A DNA stretch of 64,000 nucleotides. Source: Magicicada septendecula (lineage: Eukaryota; Arthropoda; Insecta; Hemiptera; Cicadidae). The stretch covers positions 558,001 to 622,000 of the forward strand of contig JAWRYS010000710.1 of assembly GCA_034769895.1 (NCBI GenBank), read 5' to 3'. A program made the position numbers and the translations under genes. How positions within the stretch are numbered: position 1 is the stretch's first letter; each line of letters starts with the position of its first letter. The notes under the pieces were generated by a model. The model saw only the letters and a program-made list of their open reading frames with translations, searched no databases and was not told the DNA's origin. This document shows positions 21,627-34,600 of this stretch, one piece after another.

Positions 21627-23725
21627 TTTAAAGGCTCGACATCGTTGTTCCTTTGTGCCATACTAGTTGAAGCATCATTTGGGATGCTTAGAGTGGGCCA
21701 CTGTCGATCTGTCCTATGGTCTTCCAGTCGTTCGTGGTTAGACCTCCGTTCAGCATCGTCTAAACTAGTACTCCTTCTCGTCGGATAGTACCTTGGTTGG
21801 TCCCGTTCTAGGCTCCTCCGCCTGTCTTCATATCCACGGTAGCTGTTTCTTCGATTGTTGTTGTATCTTCGCTGTCGATCATCTGTGGCTCGTATGAAAT
21901 TCACTTGTGGGCGGGGAAACCTATTATTAACAGGATTACCATTATTTGGACCCGCACGATTATTATTATTATGGTAACGATCATTACCATAATTGGGGCT
22001 TCTCTGACTATTTTGGTTATGAGGGTAGGGATTTCTGTTACCCTGATAACCATTAGAGGGTCGACTCGGGTTCACATGGTTTGGACCTGTATTATTATTA
22101 TTATTTTGATTAGTAGTGCTAAAGTTATGATTATTGTTAAAACTTTTATTCTGCGGGTATGCCCGGCCTCCTTGGTACCCAGTGTTGGTGTTGTTCGTAC
22201 CCTGGTTTTTGTTCGGATACGTCCTTGGTTCGGGCCCATCATTTCTTCTCCGGCTCTGTCGGTAGTAGTCTTCGTTTTCGTAGTTTTCGAGGAGTTCTGT
22301 CATTGCCTGGATCGTTTTTATTTGGCTGCCTCTCCTCGCACGTATTACCTCTTCGTCATCATGGTATGACAACTTATTTATTAGGCACTCCTCAGGTATG
22401 GCCGGTTCTAAATGCTTGGCCATACATACCTTGCCGAGGAAATAAGCTATCATAGAACTACCGACTTGTGGTTTGTAGTGGCCGTGGCATATATTATCTC
22501 TTATCAAGTTTTGAGTCGTCTCCGACCAGTACTTGGCCTTGAAGAGGCTCTTAAATTGCTGATAACTTTCGATGTCACTCCGGTTGGCCATCCACCAATG
22601 GTCATTCACCTCCCGAAACGACTCGTCTAGGATTTCCCGGTTCTGGACCCATCGGTTCCCTCTGTGTTTTTCTAGGTATTCCTCTATGCGTGCCAAGAAC
22701 TCCATAGGCTTCCGTTTATATTGCCGGAAATTAAGCCACTCTCTGTTTTTGGAAATTGGGAAATGATTGTAACCAGTTGGTCTGTTCCTTATCAATTCAA
22801 TCTCCTCCTGGCTCTGACGCACTTGTCCTGTGATGTTCGTCATAGCGGCTTCCACGCCGTCGCATCTTTCGGTTACATGTGTCCGCACTTTATTCATTTC
22901 TTCCAGGGCAAATTTCTTGTTTTCTTCCAGTTTCGTTTCCTGTTGTTCCTTGACATGTGTAATCTCTTTATGTATTACCTCCCGGACTTCCAGCACTTCG
23001 TTTTCGGTCTGACGACATCTTTCGTCTACTTCCCTGATCTGCTGGTTAACAACCACGACTTCCTCTTCTAACTTCTTTACGATGGATTTCTTCGTCTCTG
23101 TTATCCTTTTATTTAACTCTTCTTTTGCCAACTCTATTCTCTTCTCTACCTTATTCATGCTTTCCTGGTTAACTTCCCTCAGTTCTTCTCTTAACCTTTG
23201 ATTATTCTCGTCCATTTTCTCCTCCATTTTCTGATTATTTTCCTCCAACTTTTCCCTCAGTTGCTGATTGTTGCTTTCCATTTTCCTACTTGTTTCCTCC
23301 ATTTTTTCTTCTATCTTCTTACTCAAATTTTTACTGGTTTCTTCAATCCTTTTGTTGGTATTTTCTATGCTTTTATTTATTCCACCCAAATCTTCCTTCA
23401 AGGACTGCTTATCTTCCTTCCTTTCCTTACTTGATTCTTCCATTTTATTATTAGTGGAATCCATTTTCTTACTCAAGGATTGGTTGTCCCTTTTCAGGTC
23501 TTCCATCTTCTTACTGGTTTCTTCCATTTTCTCCATCATCTGCCTGAGCATTCCTTGTGTTGTCATGTTCTCTGTTTGTGAAGGTTTCTCCTTCTCTGGG
23601 ACATTGACTTCCCCTGTCTGCGTTGTTACTTCAGGTTGTTCCTCTGGTGGTATGGGTTGTTTCGGTTCCCCCTGGGCCACTAACACTTCTGGATCTTCAA
23701 CGGGTGTTGCCTCCTTATCCCCCAT
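21611..23725 (-). CDS. gag: gag of a gag-only LTR retroelement (only full-length copy)
   Basis: Predicted 704-aa structural protein; Gag proteins assemble the particle that packages element RNA. Seen in the sequence: residues 1-55 acidic and Pro/Gln-rich; about 56-315 a long Glu/Lys/Asn-rich heptad-like coiled coil with repeated KMEE/EETSKK/ENNQ blocks; about 325-485 a compact core matching the style of insect Ty3/gypsy gag capsid regions (FLARIEEYLEKH, then WWMANRSDIESYQQFKSLF and AKYWSE, then a C-terminal helical part ending LLENYENED); about 490-704 an Asn/Arg/Gln-rich basic tail. No CCHC zinc knuckle is present, so RNA binding would rest on the basic tail. The start is the first ATG after an in-frame TAA; subtype B units start 19 codons earlier (MQRRATSKKR). 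Leu699-Asn700 lie on a -1 slippery heptamer. Family assignment rests on motif appearance, not a database search. Confidence 0.75.
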   Translation of the reverse strand: MGDKEATPVEDPEVLVAQGEPKQPIPPEEQPEVTTQTGEVNVPEKEKPSQTENMTTQGMLRQMMEKMEETSKKMEDLKRDNQSLSKKMDSTNNKMEESSKERKEDKQSLKEDLGGINKSIENTNKRIEETSKNLSKKIEEKMEETSRKMESNNQQLREKLEENNQKMEEKMDENNQRLREELREVNQESMNKVEKRIELAKEELNKRITETKKSIVKKLEEEVVVVNQQIREVDERCRQTENEVLEVREVIHKEITHVKEQQETKLEENKKFALEEMNKVRTHVTERCDGVEAAMTNITGQVRQSQEEIELIRNRPTGYNHFPISKNREWLNFRQYKRKPMEFLARIEEYLEKHRGNRWVQNREILDESFREVNDHWWMANRSDIESYQQFKSLFKAKYWSETTQNLIRDNICHGHYKPQVGSSMIAYFLGKVCMAKHLEPAIPEECLINKLSYHDDEEVIRARRGSQIKTIQAMTELLENYENEDYYRQSRRRNDGPEPRTYPNKNQGTNNTNTGYQGGRAYPQNKSFNNNHNFSTTNQNNNNNTGPNHVNPSRPSNGYQGNRNPYPHNQNSQRSPNYGNDRYHNNNNRAGPNNGNPVNNRFPRPQVNFIRATDDRQRRYNNNRRNSYRGYEDRRRSLERDQPRYYPTRRSTSLDDAERRSNHERLEDHRTDRQWPTLSIPNDASTSMAQRNNDVEPLNGHRQ
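21626..21632 (-). promoter_or_regulatory. -1 ribosomal frameshift slippery heptamer (TTTAAAC)
   Basis: On the coding strand the end of gag reads CC T TTA AAC GGG, i.e. the canonical X XXY YYZ heptamer in the gag zero frame, five codons before the gag stop. This heptamer is among the most efficient known -1 shift sites. Shifting by -1 joins gag to the open 86-codon frame at 21366-21626. It is unchanged in all complete units: 6092-6098, 13859-13865, 29402-29408, 37177-37183, 45442-45448, 52772-52778 and 60101-60107. Confidence 0.7.
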
Positions 23726-23854
23726 GTCAATTTTTTTTTACGGCCTCTGCCGCCCTCTTTTTCGAAGTAGCTCGTCTTTGCATTTTTCTTCTGTTTCTAT
23801 TAATGATTCGCTGCCAGGCTTATCTTATCAAGCCCTCTAAGTTGGACGCCACTT

Positions 23855-26800
23855 TGTAAGAAAACCCTGTATGCGGTCTTTACAAAAAAAGATAATAGAG
23901 AAAAAATTTTATTTTCAAAAAAATAAAATTTTCAAAAAAAAAATTTTGTTTATGTTTTAATCAATGTCTGTAATTGTGAAATAATCCTGTTTTAATGTTC
24001 TGTTAAAAATTTTAATAATTAAGAAGTTATTTATTAATTATTGAGCACTTCTGGAAGATCTGAACCAAGTCTGGAGTTAATCAGATTAACTCCGGTCAGC
24101 AATCGATTTGTGATGTTTAGTGCTGGTCCAATATCTCACTGTTAATTAATATTTTCTTCTTCTTGAAGTCTTGTTACATTAATAAATAAACATTAAATTA
24201 GCATGTGAAATAATAATAGATACAAACAATTGAAATAAATGGATTTATTAACAAATTTAATAAATAATCGATTTTTAATCGATTGGGAGCAATTATCGAC
24301 TCCGTCTCGGGGAATAATCGATTCGTTCATACAGTGGAAAAAATTATTACAAGTATTATATAAAAAAGGTTCTTGGAGCGATTATATTAATAGTCAGAGA
24401 AGGGTAATGAGAAAGTATAACATTAACAATTAAAGTAGTTCCATAATTATCATCTAACAATATTTAAATAATTCTGATATAATGTTTAAAAAAGTTGAAT
24501 CGTCAAACAATGTGTAGCTTCTGACGTCACTCGATGAGGAAGGCACAGAATCGTATTTTTCAAAGATGGCCGCTCCTAGGTATGGCGAGGTTATTGGTAA
24601 TGTCGTCGTGTTAAAATCTCACAGCAAAATTACCTTCATAAATGTTTGAAATGTCCCCGCACTGGTGTAATCTGTCTAATAGGTTGTTTGGTGTGTTCTG
24701 AAGAAGTGTTCCGTGTATACTTGTGTTAATTATGTTATTTGATTTGTGTTCACTTCTGTGGGTTAACTATTCAAAAAGTTAACACAGCAAAATTACCTTC
24801 ATAAATGTTTGAAATGTCCCCGCACTGGTGTAATCTGTCTAATAGGTTGTTTGGTGTGTTCTGAAGAAGTGTTCCGTGTATACTTGTGTTAATTATGTTA
24901 TTTGATTTGTGTTCACTTCTGTGGGTTAACTATTCAAAAAGTGGTTATGATTTGTAGCGTTAGTTATCACAGATATATATTGTTTTACTGTTTTAAATCA
25001 CTAGTATAATGAAGTTTGGTGTTAGTTTTCACTATTGTCGCTAAAGTTTCTGTAGGTTTAGTTAGAAAAGTGTTTAATTTATTTAACTCTCGTTACACTG
25101 ATATTAGAAGGTAACCGTAGTACCATTTTCTACACGGTTTTAAGGAACGTTATATTACACAACTATTCAGCTTGATATTCAACAAAAGACTAAACTAACT
25201 TCCTTCATGTTAGTCAAAATCTGGCCCAGTTAATCTTTGAAAAAGTATTGTTAAAATATTTTGATTTCCCATACACATGATACAAAATTACATTATATAT
25301 GGAATTTATTTATTTTATTCATCACTTTCATGAATTATGAACCTTATCAGTGGTTTAATCATCTCATTCCTTTTAAATTGATACATTATAGTCCATATCT
25401 GTTGACATTTTGTGGAAATTACCAAATTTCTCTCTTTTTGGAAATCTAGGCTCAAAAATTGGTTTCCGCCTTCATATAATTTTTCTGCCATTTTAATTGT
25501 TATTAATACGATTATAATAAATTTTAATTAGTCATATTTCTCTTCTTTTCCTTAAATACATATAAATTGAACCTTTGAACTGGTTTTTTATGTTAATCTC
25601 TGAATTTGACATTGCTCTTTAAAATTAATTAATTTATATATTTTGAAAATTTACAATATTTTAAGGTATATTTCCTTATTATCACTTTAACTCATAGGAT
25701 CATTCACAATAGTGGTTAACTGATTTACCTTACCTAAATCTTGCTAGTTTACAGGAATTATAAGTGAATTAAATGGTTTATATGGCTTCTGTGAATTCAC
25801 CACATGGCCTAGAGTTTAGAATTTTACATTTCTGTCTTTCTCAAATAAATTTAATCCTACTCCTCCTCTGACTTTACATAGTTATTATTACATGAAAATA
25901 AAACGTTTTACAAACCCATTGTGAGGTGTAGTATTTGATTAATACTACTATTATATAAAAAATAATAATGAACATCATTCAGCATTCTAAGATTGAACAT
26001 ATTGCTGACATGGTTTGAAAACATACATTTAACTCTTTTTGAATTAATACAGCATACCTACTGAAACATTATTAATGGTATGTATGCTGTTATTTGGCAA
26101 ACGTAATTCATTTTAAACACATATAAATCTTATTTACTAAAAATTCTTATAAACCTATTGAGTTCATGGCTGTGAATAAATAGCCATTTTAAACAATTTA
26201 AACCTATGAATATAAATTAATGCCAGTCCTTTCTGGTCTAAACCATTATTATCTATTATCCCCTTCATCAGTAAACATGTCCACCCATACTCTAGTTATT
26301 ATCATTTTTACAAATGTCTTGTAATAACAGAGTTACATTGAAATAATAAAATATTGGAAATCTTCCATTTTATTATTTTATGATGATGTGTATTATTGAA
26401 TATAAAAGTTGTTATATAGCATATTGATAAATTATAGTATCACCAACTTTAAGTTTATTGTATTTCCAAAAACACTTGCACAAGTTCACTTTCACTGGTG
26501 GTTCTGATATTTTGAGTCTTATTATCTCAGACCAGACCTTTAGTAATCCTGGACTGTTAAGACTTGTTTATTTTCTTTATCACACAATAGCTTTAGTTGG
26601 TTCACTTCTTATTATACTAGACAACACTTTTGATTTCTTAATAGTTACATTTTTATAGGATTTTGGGATGTTATACTTTCTTTTTAATTGTCTCTATGGG
26701 TTTGGGGTTGATGGTATTTAATAATAGGTTTTATAACGGTGTTTCTTTCATACTATTTCTTCCTCTCTTCTTGTCTTTCTTCTTATCTTCTTTCTTGTCT

Positions 26801-29800
26801 TTCTTCTGGTCTTCCTTCTTCTTGTCTTCTTGTCTTCATTCTTCACTCTTGGGTAAACCAAGGTACTTCGTGTTATCTCGACTGATGTTTAGTTTGGAGT
26901 ATCGAAGTTATTTACTGATACTGACTTTGCTCTTCGCTAAAGGTTTCAGGGCATTGTTTACTTCCTGATCACAAATTTTATTCTTCCTTCTTCTTGTCTT
27001 TGGGGTATTTTGGTGTTTCACCACTCTCAAACTGATTCTCTCTTCATGATATTGTGTAATCTAATTTGTTTACTGCTCCTAGCTTCCTGGGTAAATTCCT
27101 GATTTTATAATATGAGTTGCTTTCATTAATTTCTTTGATTTTTAACAGTGGTTTTTATATAATGTAATGAGAATTTTTATTTTATTGTTGTTTATTCCTT
27201 TGATTTCATTCAATTTCATTCGATTTTATATTAACATATGTGGTGTAATTAATTTTTATTATTTTATATGAATTAATAAATAGTGGATTTTCTGTCACGC
27301 TACAGAATGCCCTTCTCCAGAAGTAATTTTTTCAGACTATACTTGCTTTGTCTGAAACAATTGCTTATGATAATTATTGTAGTTTTGTTATTATTCTTGA
27401 CTTCCTTCCATTTTAAAAATTCTCCTATTTATATTTGAGCTTATATCCTTCTCATTCTCACTTGATCTTCCTTGATAGTAATAGTCATCTGAGTTTCATA
27501 TTTATTATTTCATTTTCATATTTCTTCTTAGTATTTTCTCCTTGGGATATTTCCTCCCTATCGTTCCCTACTTTGTGAGTTGGTTCAGTTCAGAGAGGCA
27601 CTGTACACTACTTCCTCTGCTGTCCAATACTTCACACATATTTGAGTACAGAGGCAAATCATCTCTGCTCAAAAAACATATTAATACTGCTGGAATTATC
27701 TACAGACAGATTAAAAAAAATTATTCAGAATAGTACACATTTGTTACTATTAAAAAAAAATATCTTTGGGATACTTCACTTATTACTTATTATATTTCTC
27801 AGAGATTTTAATATTCCTATCTCAGTTGTTCTTCTGACTCTTTAACTTGATGTTTCATTCATTTGATATTATGGTAGGAAGCTCCTCTATTATTACATTC
27901 TTCAACTTTCCTTATCATATAAAGCTTTTGGTTATAAATTCTTTATTACCTTCTGGTTTTTTTATTATTATCTGCATTGTTTATAGTAGCATATCTTTAT
28001 GACATTTTTATTTTATTGCTCTGTTTTTATTATTTCCACTTGTTCTATTTTTTAGAACTTTTTATAACTGTCATTATCACAATTGACATTTAATTCATAA
28101 ATCATTTTATATTACTTCGTTTAATTACATATATCTTTGATATTATTCTCACATTATTCCTGTCATGGTTATTATCCTTTCGAATGAATGTTTTTTATTA
28201 ATTTTATAATGAGGTCATAATTTCTCCTCATACCACTTCAAAGTTTTATTATCTCATAATTCCACATAAGTTTTTGTATTTTATTATATTCAATCACTCA
28301 AATCGTATCACACGGTTTATTTCCTTTCGTATCCCTTTATGGAAAGTTTTTCACACTTTATATTGAGATTAGACATGATCATATTTCTCCAGAATTATTT
28401 GTTTTAATTCTAAAGTCTGTTTCCTTTATTCATCTCATTATGATCCTTTATAAACATAGTAAATATATTTTATGCTTACCATAAATATGGTATTAAATCT
28501 TTTCTGTTTATTTCACCCAAGTGTTTTATTAATAATTGGTCGGTAAGTAGTACTTACTCTTGGTTTGGAAACTTGATTTATACACAATTCAAAATTCATT
28601 CTTCTTATATTATTCCATAAAGTTTTCTCAAATAATTTGTATGTAAGGTGGGCTTGCTTTCTTTTTAAATTTAGTTGTTTTCAAATCAGAATTCCTTTAA
28701 TATTTCTGCAAAATGGTTTTTCTCAAATACTTGGTTAGTAATGTGGTCTTACATTGTTTTAAAATTTGGATGAGTCAAAATTCTTCTTTTATATTCTTGT
28801 CATAAAGTTTTTCAAATTTTTAGTTAGTAAGGTGATCTTACACTTGTTTGGAATTTATTTGAATTATTTCATTCTATTCCTTTTATCCTTCTATAAAGTT
28901 TTCTTCAAATGCTTGGTATGTAAGGTGATCTTACAATTGTTTTGGAATTTGGATCATTTCTAAATTCTGTTTTATATTATTTCTACAAGATTTCTCTCAA
29001 ATAATTAGTATGTAAGGTGTTCTTACTTTTGTTTTAGAATTTTGTCGATTTATAAATTCTTTTTCTTCTCTTTCCAAAATGTTTCTTTTAAATAATTGTA
29101 TGTAATTTGGTATTACATTATTTTTAGAATTTTGAAGGTTTTTATTCATAAAATTTCTTTATGGATGCCTGGTTAAAGACACCCTTAACTTTATTGGAAC
29201 CCATCTCCTTAATTTCGTTATTGAAGTTATTGGTGGGATTACTGTTATCCTCTTCCAATAACTCATGTCGGATGTCCTTTAGGTAGTTGCACCCGATGAC
29301 TGTGATACGATTATTATTATTTATATTATTACACTCATTATTAAGATACCCAGTATTTAGGAGCAGTAACGGGTTCTGGCGATTTATTACTGCCTGTGCC
29401 CGTTTAAAGGCTCGACATCGTTGTTCCTTTGTGCCATACTAGTTGAAGCATCATTTGGGATGCTTAGAGTGGGCCCCTGTCGATCTGTCCTATGGTCTTC
29501 CAGTCGTTCGTGGTTAGACCTCCGTTCAGCATCGTCTAAACTAGTACTCCTTCTCGTCGGATAGTACCTTGGTTGGTCCCGTTCTAGGCTCCTCCGCCTG
29601 TCTTCATATCCACGGTAGCTGTTTCTTCGATTGTTGTTGTATCTTCGCTGTCGATCATCTGTGGCTCGTATGAAATTCACTTGTGGGCGGGGAAACCTAT
29701 TATTAACAGGATTACCATTATTTGGACCCGCACGATTATTATTATTATGGTAACGATCATTACCATAATTGGGGCTTCTCTGACTATTTTGGTTATGAGG

Positions 29801-31629
29801 GTAGGGATTTCTGTTACCCTGATAACCATTAGAGGGTCGACTCGGGTTCACATGGTTTGGACCTGTATTATTATTATTATTTTGATTAGTAGTGCTAAAG
29901 TTATGATTATTGTTAAAACTTTTATTCTGCGGGTATGCCCGGCCTCCTTGGTACCCAGTGTTGGTGTTGTTCGTACCCTGGTTTTTGTTCGGATACGTCC
30001 TTGGTTCGGGCCCATCATTTCTTCTCCGGCTCTGTCGGTAGTAGTCTTCGTTTTCGTAGTTTTCGAGGAGTTCTGTCATTGCCTGGATCGTTTTTATTTG
30101 GCTGCCTCTCCTCGCACGTATTACCTCTTCGTCATCATGGTATGACAACTTATTTATTAGGCACTCCTCAGGTATGGCCGGTTCTAAATGCTTGGCCATA
30201 CATACCTTGCCGAGGAAATAAGCTATCATAGAACTACCGACTTGTGGTTTGTAGTGGCCGTGGCATATATTATCTCTTATCAAGTTTTGAGTCGTCTCCG
30301 ACCAGTACTTGGCCTTGAAGAGGCTCTTAAATTGCTGATAACTTTCGATGTCACTCCGGTTGGCCATCCACCAATGGTCATTCACCTCCCGAAACGACTC
30401 GTCTAGGATTTCCCGGTTCTGGACCCATCGGTTCCCTCTGTGTTTTTCTAGGTATTCCTCTATGCGTGCCAAGAACTCCATAGGCTTCCGTTTATATTGC
30501 CGGAAATTAAGCCACTCTCTGTTTTCGGAAATTGGGAAATGATTGTAACCAGTTGGTCTGTTCCTTATCAATTCAATCTCCTCCTGGCTCTGACGCACTT
30601 GTCCTGTGATGTTCGTCATAGCGGCTTCCACGCCGTCGCATCTTTCGGTTACATGTGTCCGCACTTTATTCATTTCTTCCAGGGCAAATTTCTTGTTTTC
30701 TTCCAGTTTCGTTTCCTGTTGTTCCTTGATCTGTGTAATCTCTTTATGTATTACCTCCCGGACTTCCAGCACTTCGTTTTCGGTCTGACGACATCTTTCG
30801 TCTACTTCCCTGATCTGCTGGTTAACAACCACGACTTCCTGTTCTAACTTCTTTACGATGGATTTCTTCGTCTCTGTTATCCTTTTATTTAACTCTTCTT
30901 TTGCCAACTCTATTCTCTTCTCTACCTTATTCATGCTTTCCTGGTTAACTTCCCTCAGTTCTTCTCTTAACCTTTGATTATTCTCGTCCATTTTCTCCTC
31001 CATTTTCTGATTATTTTCCTCCAACTTTTCCCTCAGTTGCTGATTGTCGCTTTCCATTTTCCTACTTGTTTCCTCCATTTTTTCTTCTATCTTCTTACTC
31101 AGATTTTTACTGGTTTCTTCAATCCTTTTGTTGGTATTTTCTATGCTTTTATTTATTCCACCCAAATCTTCCTTCAAGGACTGCTTATCTTCCTTCCTTT
31201 CCTTACTTGATTCTTCCATTTTATTATAATGGAATCCATTTTCTTACTCAAGGATTGGTTGTCCCTTTTCAGGTCTTCCATCTTCTTACCGGTTTCTTCC
31301 ATTTTCTCCATCATCTGCCTGAGCATTCCTTGTGTTGTCATGTTCTCTGTTTGTGAAGGTTTCTCCTTCTCTGGGACATTGACTTCCCCTGTCTGCGTTG
31401 TTACTTCAGGTTGTTCCTCTGGTGGTACGGGTTGTTTCGGTTCCCCCTGGGCCACTAACACTTCTGGATCTTCAACGGGTGTTGCCTCCTTATCCCCCAT
31501 GTCAATTTTTTTTTACGGCCTCTGCCGCCCTCTTTTTCGAAGTAGCTCGTCTTTGCATTTTTCTTCTGTTTCTATTAATGATTCGCTGCCAGGCTTATCT
31601 TATCAAGCCCTCTAAGTTGGACGCCACTT
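23855..31629 (-). repeat. Tandem unit R4, 7775 bp, subtype A
   Basis: Complete repeat unit with the 163-bp duplication. Its gag is broken only by a 1-bp deletion near 31226. From here on the units have an altered segment before the AATCGATT cluster (near 24257), which also leaves a slightly longer chance plus-strand frame. Confidence 0.95.
29387..31500 (-). pseudogene. gag: gag copy 4, single 1-bp deletion
   Basis: Identical in layout to the intact copy but lacks one base near 31226 (about codon 92, early coiled coil). The frame opened at 31500 stops after 108 aa. The remainder, from an internal ATG at 31219, is open for 610 codons and includes most of the coiled coil, the capsid-like core and the basic tail. 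This is the least damaged broken copy. The lesion is private to this unit, so it is recent or could be an assembly error. Confidence 0.85.
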
Positions 31630-34600
31630 TGTAAGAAAACCCTGTATGCGGTCTTTACAAAAAAAGATAATAGAGAAAAAATTTTATTTTCAAAAAAATA
31701 AAATTTTCAAAAAAAAATTTTGTTTATGTTTTAATCAATGTCTGTAATTGTGAAATAATCCTGTTTTAATGTTCTGTTAAAAATTTTAATAATTAAGAAG
31801 TTATTTATTAATTATTGAGCACTTCTGGAAGATCTGAACCAAGTCTGGAGTTAATCAGATTAACTCCGGTCAGCAATCGATTTGTGATGTTTAGTGCTGG
31901 TCCAATATCTCACTGTTAATTAATATTTTCTTCTTCTTGAAGTCTTGTTACATTAATAAATAAACCTTAAATTAGCATGTGAAATAATAATAGATACAAA
32001 CAATTGAAATAAATGGATTTATTAACAAATTTAATAAATAATCGATTTTTAATCGATTGGGAGCAATTATCGACTCCGTCTCAGGGAATAATCGATTCGT
32101 TCATACAGTGGAAAAAATTATTACAAGTATTATATAAAAAAGGTTCTTGGAGCGATTATATTAATAGTCAGAGAAGGGTAATGAGAAAGTATAACATTAA
32201 CAATTAAAGTAGTTCCATAATTATCATCTAACAATATTTAAATAATTCTGATATAATGTTTAAAAAAGTTGAATCGTCAAACAATGTGTAGCTTCTGACG
32301 TCACTCGATGAGGAAGGCACAGAATCGTATTTTTCAAAGATGGCCGCTCCTAGGTATGGCGAGGTTATTGGTAATGTCGTCGTGTTAAAATCTCACAGCA
32401 AAATTACCTTCATAAATGTTTGAAATGTCCCCGCACTGGTGTAATCTGTCTAATAGGTTGTTTGGTGTGTTCTGAAGAAGTGTTCCGTGTATACTTGTGT
32501 TAATTATGTTATTTGATTTGTGTTCACTTCTGTGGGTTAACTATTCAAAAAGTTAACACAGCAAAATTACCTTCATAAATGTTTGAAATGTCCCCGCACT
32601 GGTGTAATCTGTCTAATAGGTTGTTTGGTGTGTTCTGAAGAAGTGTTCCGTGTATACTTGTGTTAATTATGTTATTTGATTTGTGTTCACTTCTGTGGGT
32701 TAACTATTCAAAAAGTGGTTATGATTTGTAGCGTTAGTTATCACAGATATATATTGTTTTACTGTTTTAAATCACTAGTATAATGAAGTTTGGTGTTAGT
32801 TTTCACTATTGTCGCTAAAGTTTCTGTAGGTTTAGTTAGAAAAGTGTTTAATTTATTTAACTCTCGTTACACTGATATTAGAAGGTAACCGTAGTACCAT
32901 TTTCTACACGGTTTTAAGGAACGTTATATTACACAACTATTCAGCTTGATATTCAACAAAAGACTAAACTAACTTCCTTCATGTTAGTCAAAATCTGGCC
33001 CAGTTAATCTTTGAAAAAGTATTGTTAAAATATTTTGATTTCCCATACACATGATACAAAATTACATTATATATGGAATTTATTTATTTTATTCATCACT
33101 TTCATGAATTATGAACCTTATCAGTGGTTTAATCATCTCATTCCTTTTAAATTGATACATTATAGTCCATATCTGTTGACATTTTGTGGAAATTACCAAA
33201 TTTCTCTCTTTTTGGAAATCTAGGCTCAAAAATTGGTTTCCGCCTTCATATAATTTTTCTGCCATTTTAATTGTTATTAATACGATTATAATAAATTTTA
33301 ATTAGTCATATTTCTCTTCCTTTCCTTAAATACATATAAATTGAACCTTTGAACTGGTTTTTTATGTTAATCTCTGAATTTGACATTGCTCTTTAAAATT
33401 AATTAATTTATATATTTTGAAAATTTACAATATTTTAAGGTATATTTCCTTATTATCACTTTAACTCATAGGATCATTCACAGTAGTGGTTAACTGAATT
33501 ACCTTACCTAAATCTTGCTAGTTTACAGGAATTATAAGTGAATTAAATGGTTTATATGGCTTCTGTGAATTCACCACATGGCCTAGAGTTTAGAATTTTA
33601 CATTTCTGTCTTTCTCAAATAAATTTAATCCTACTCCTCCTCTGACTTTACATAGTTATTATTACATGAAAATAAAACGTTTTACAAACCCATTGTGAGG
33701 TGTAGTATTTGATTAATACTACTATTATATAAAAAATAATAATGAACATCATTCAGCATTCTAAGATTGAACATATTGCTGACATGGTTTGAAAACATAC
33801 ATTTAACTCTTTTTGAATTAATACAGCATACCTACTGAAACATTATTAATGGTATGCATGCTGTTATTTGGCAAACATAATTCATTTTAAACACATATAA
33901 ATCTTATTTACTAAAAATTCTTATAAACCTATTGAGTTCATGGCTGTGAACAAATAGCCATTTTAAACAATTTAAACCTATGAATATAAATTAATGCCAG
34001 TCCTTTCTGGTCTAAACCATTATTATCTATTATCCCCTTCATCAGTAAACATGTCCACCCATACTCTAGTTATTATCATTTTTACAAATGTCTTGTAATA
34101 ACAGAGTTACATTGAAATAATAAAATATTGGAAATCTTCCATTTTATTATTTTATGATGATGTGTATTATTGAATATAAAAGTTGTTATATAGCATATTG
34201 ATAAGTTATAGTATCACCAACTTTAAGTTTATTGTATTTCCAAAAAGACTTGCACAAGTTCACTTTCACTGGTGGTTCTGATATTTTGAGTCTTATTATC
34301 TCAGACCAGACCTTTAGTAATCCTGGACTGTTAAGACTTGTTTATTTTCTTTATCACACAATAGCTTTAGTTGGTTCACTTCTTATTATACTAGACAACA
34401 CTTTTGATTTCTTAATAATTACATTTTTATAGGATTTTGGGATGTTATACTTTCTTTTTAATTGTCTCTATGGGTTTGGGGTTGATGGTATTTAATAATA
34501 GGTTTTATAACGGTGTTTTTTTCATACTATTTCTTCCTCTCTTCTTGTCTTTCTTCTTATCTTCTTTCTTGTCTTTCTTCTGGTCTTCCTTCTTCTTGTC

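Larger units (their letters stand above)
16078..23854 (-). repeat. Tandem unit R3, 7777 bp, carries the only intact gag
   Basis: Complete repeat unit with the 163-bp duplication. It keeps the ten bases of gag lost in R1 and R2, and its gag is open from start to stop. Its head (near 16490) has the same bases as R1/R2 before the AATCGATT cluster, while R4 onward has a different version there. R3 therefore sits between two sub-lineages. Confidence 0.95.
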
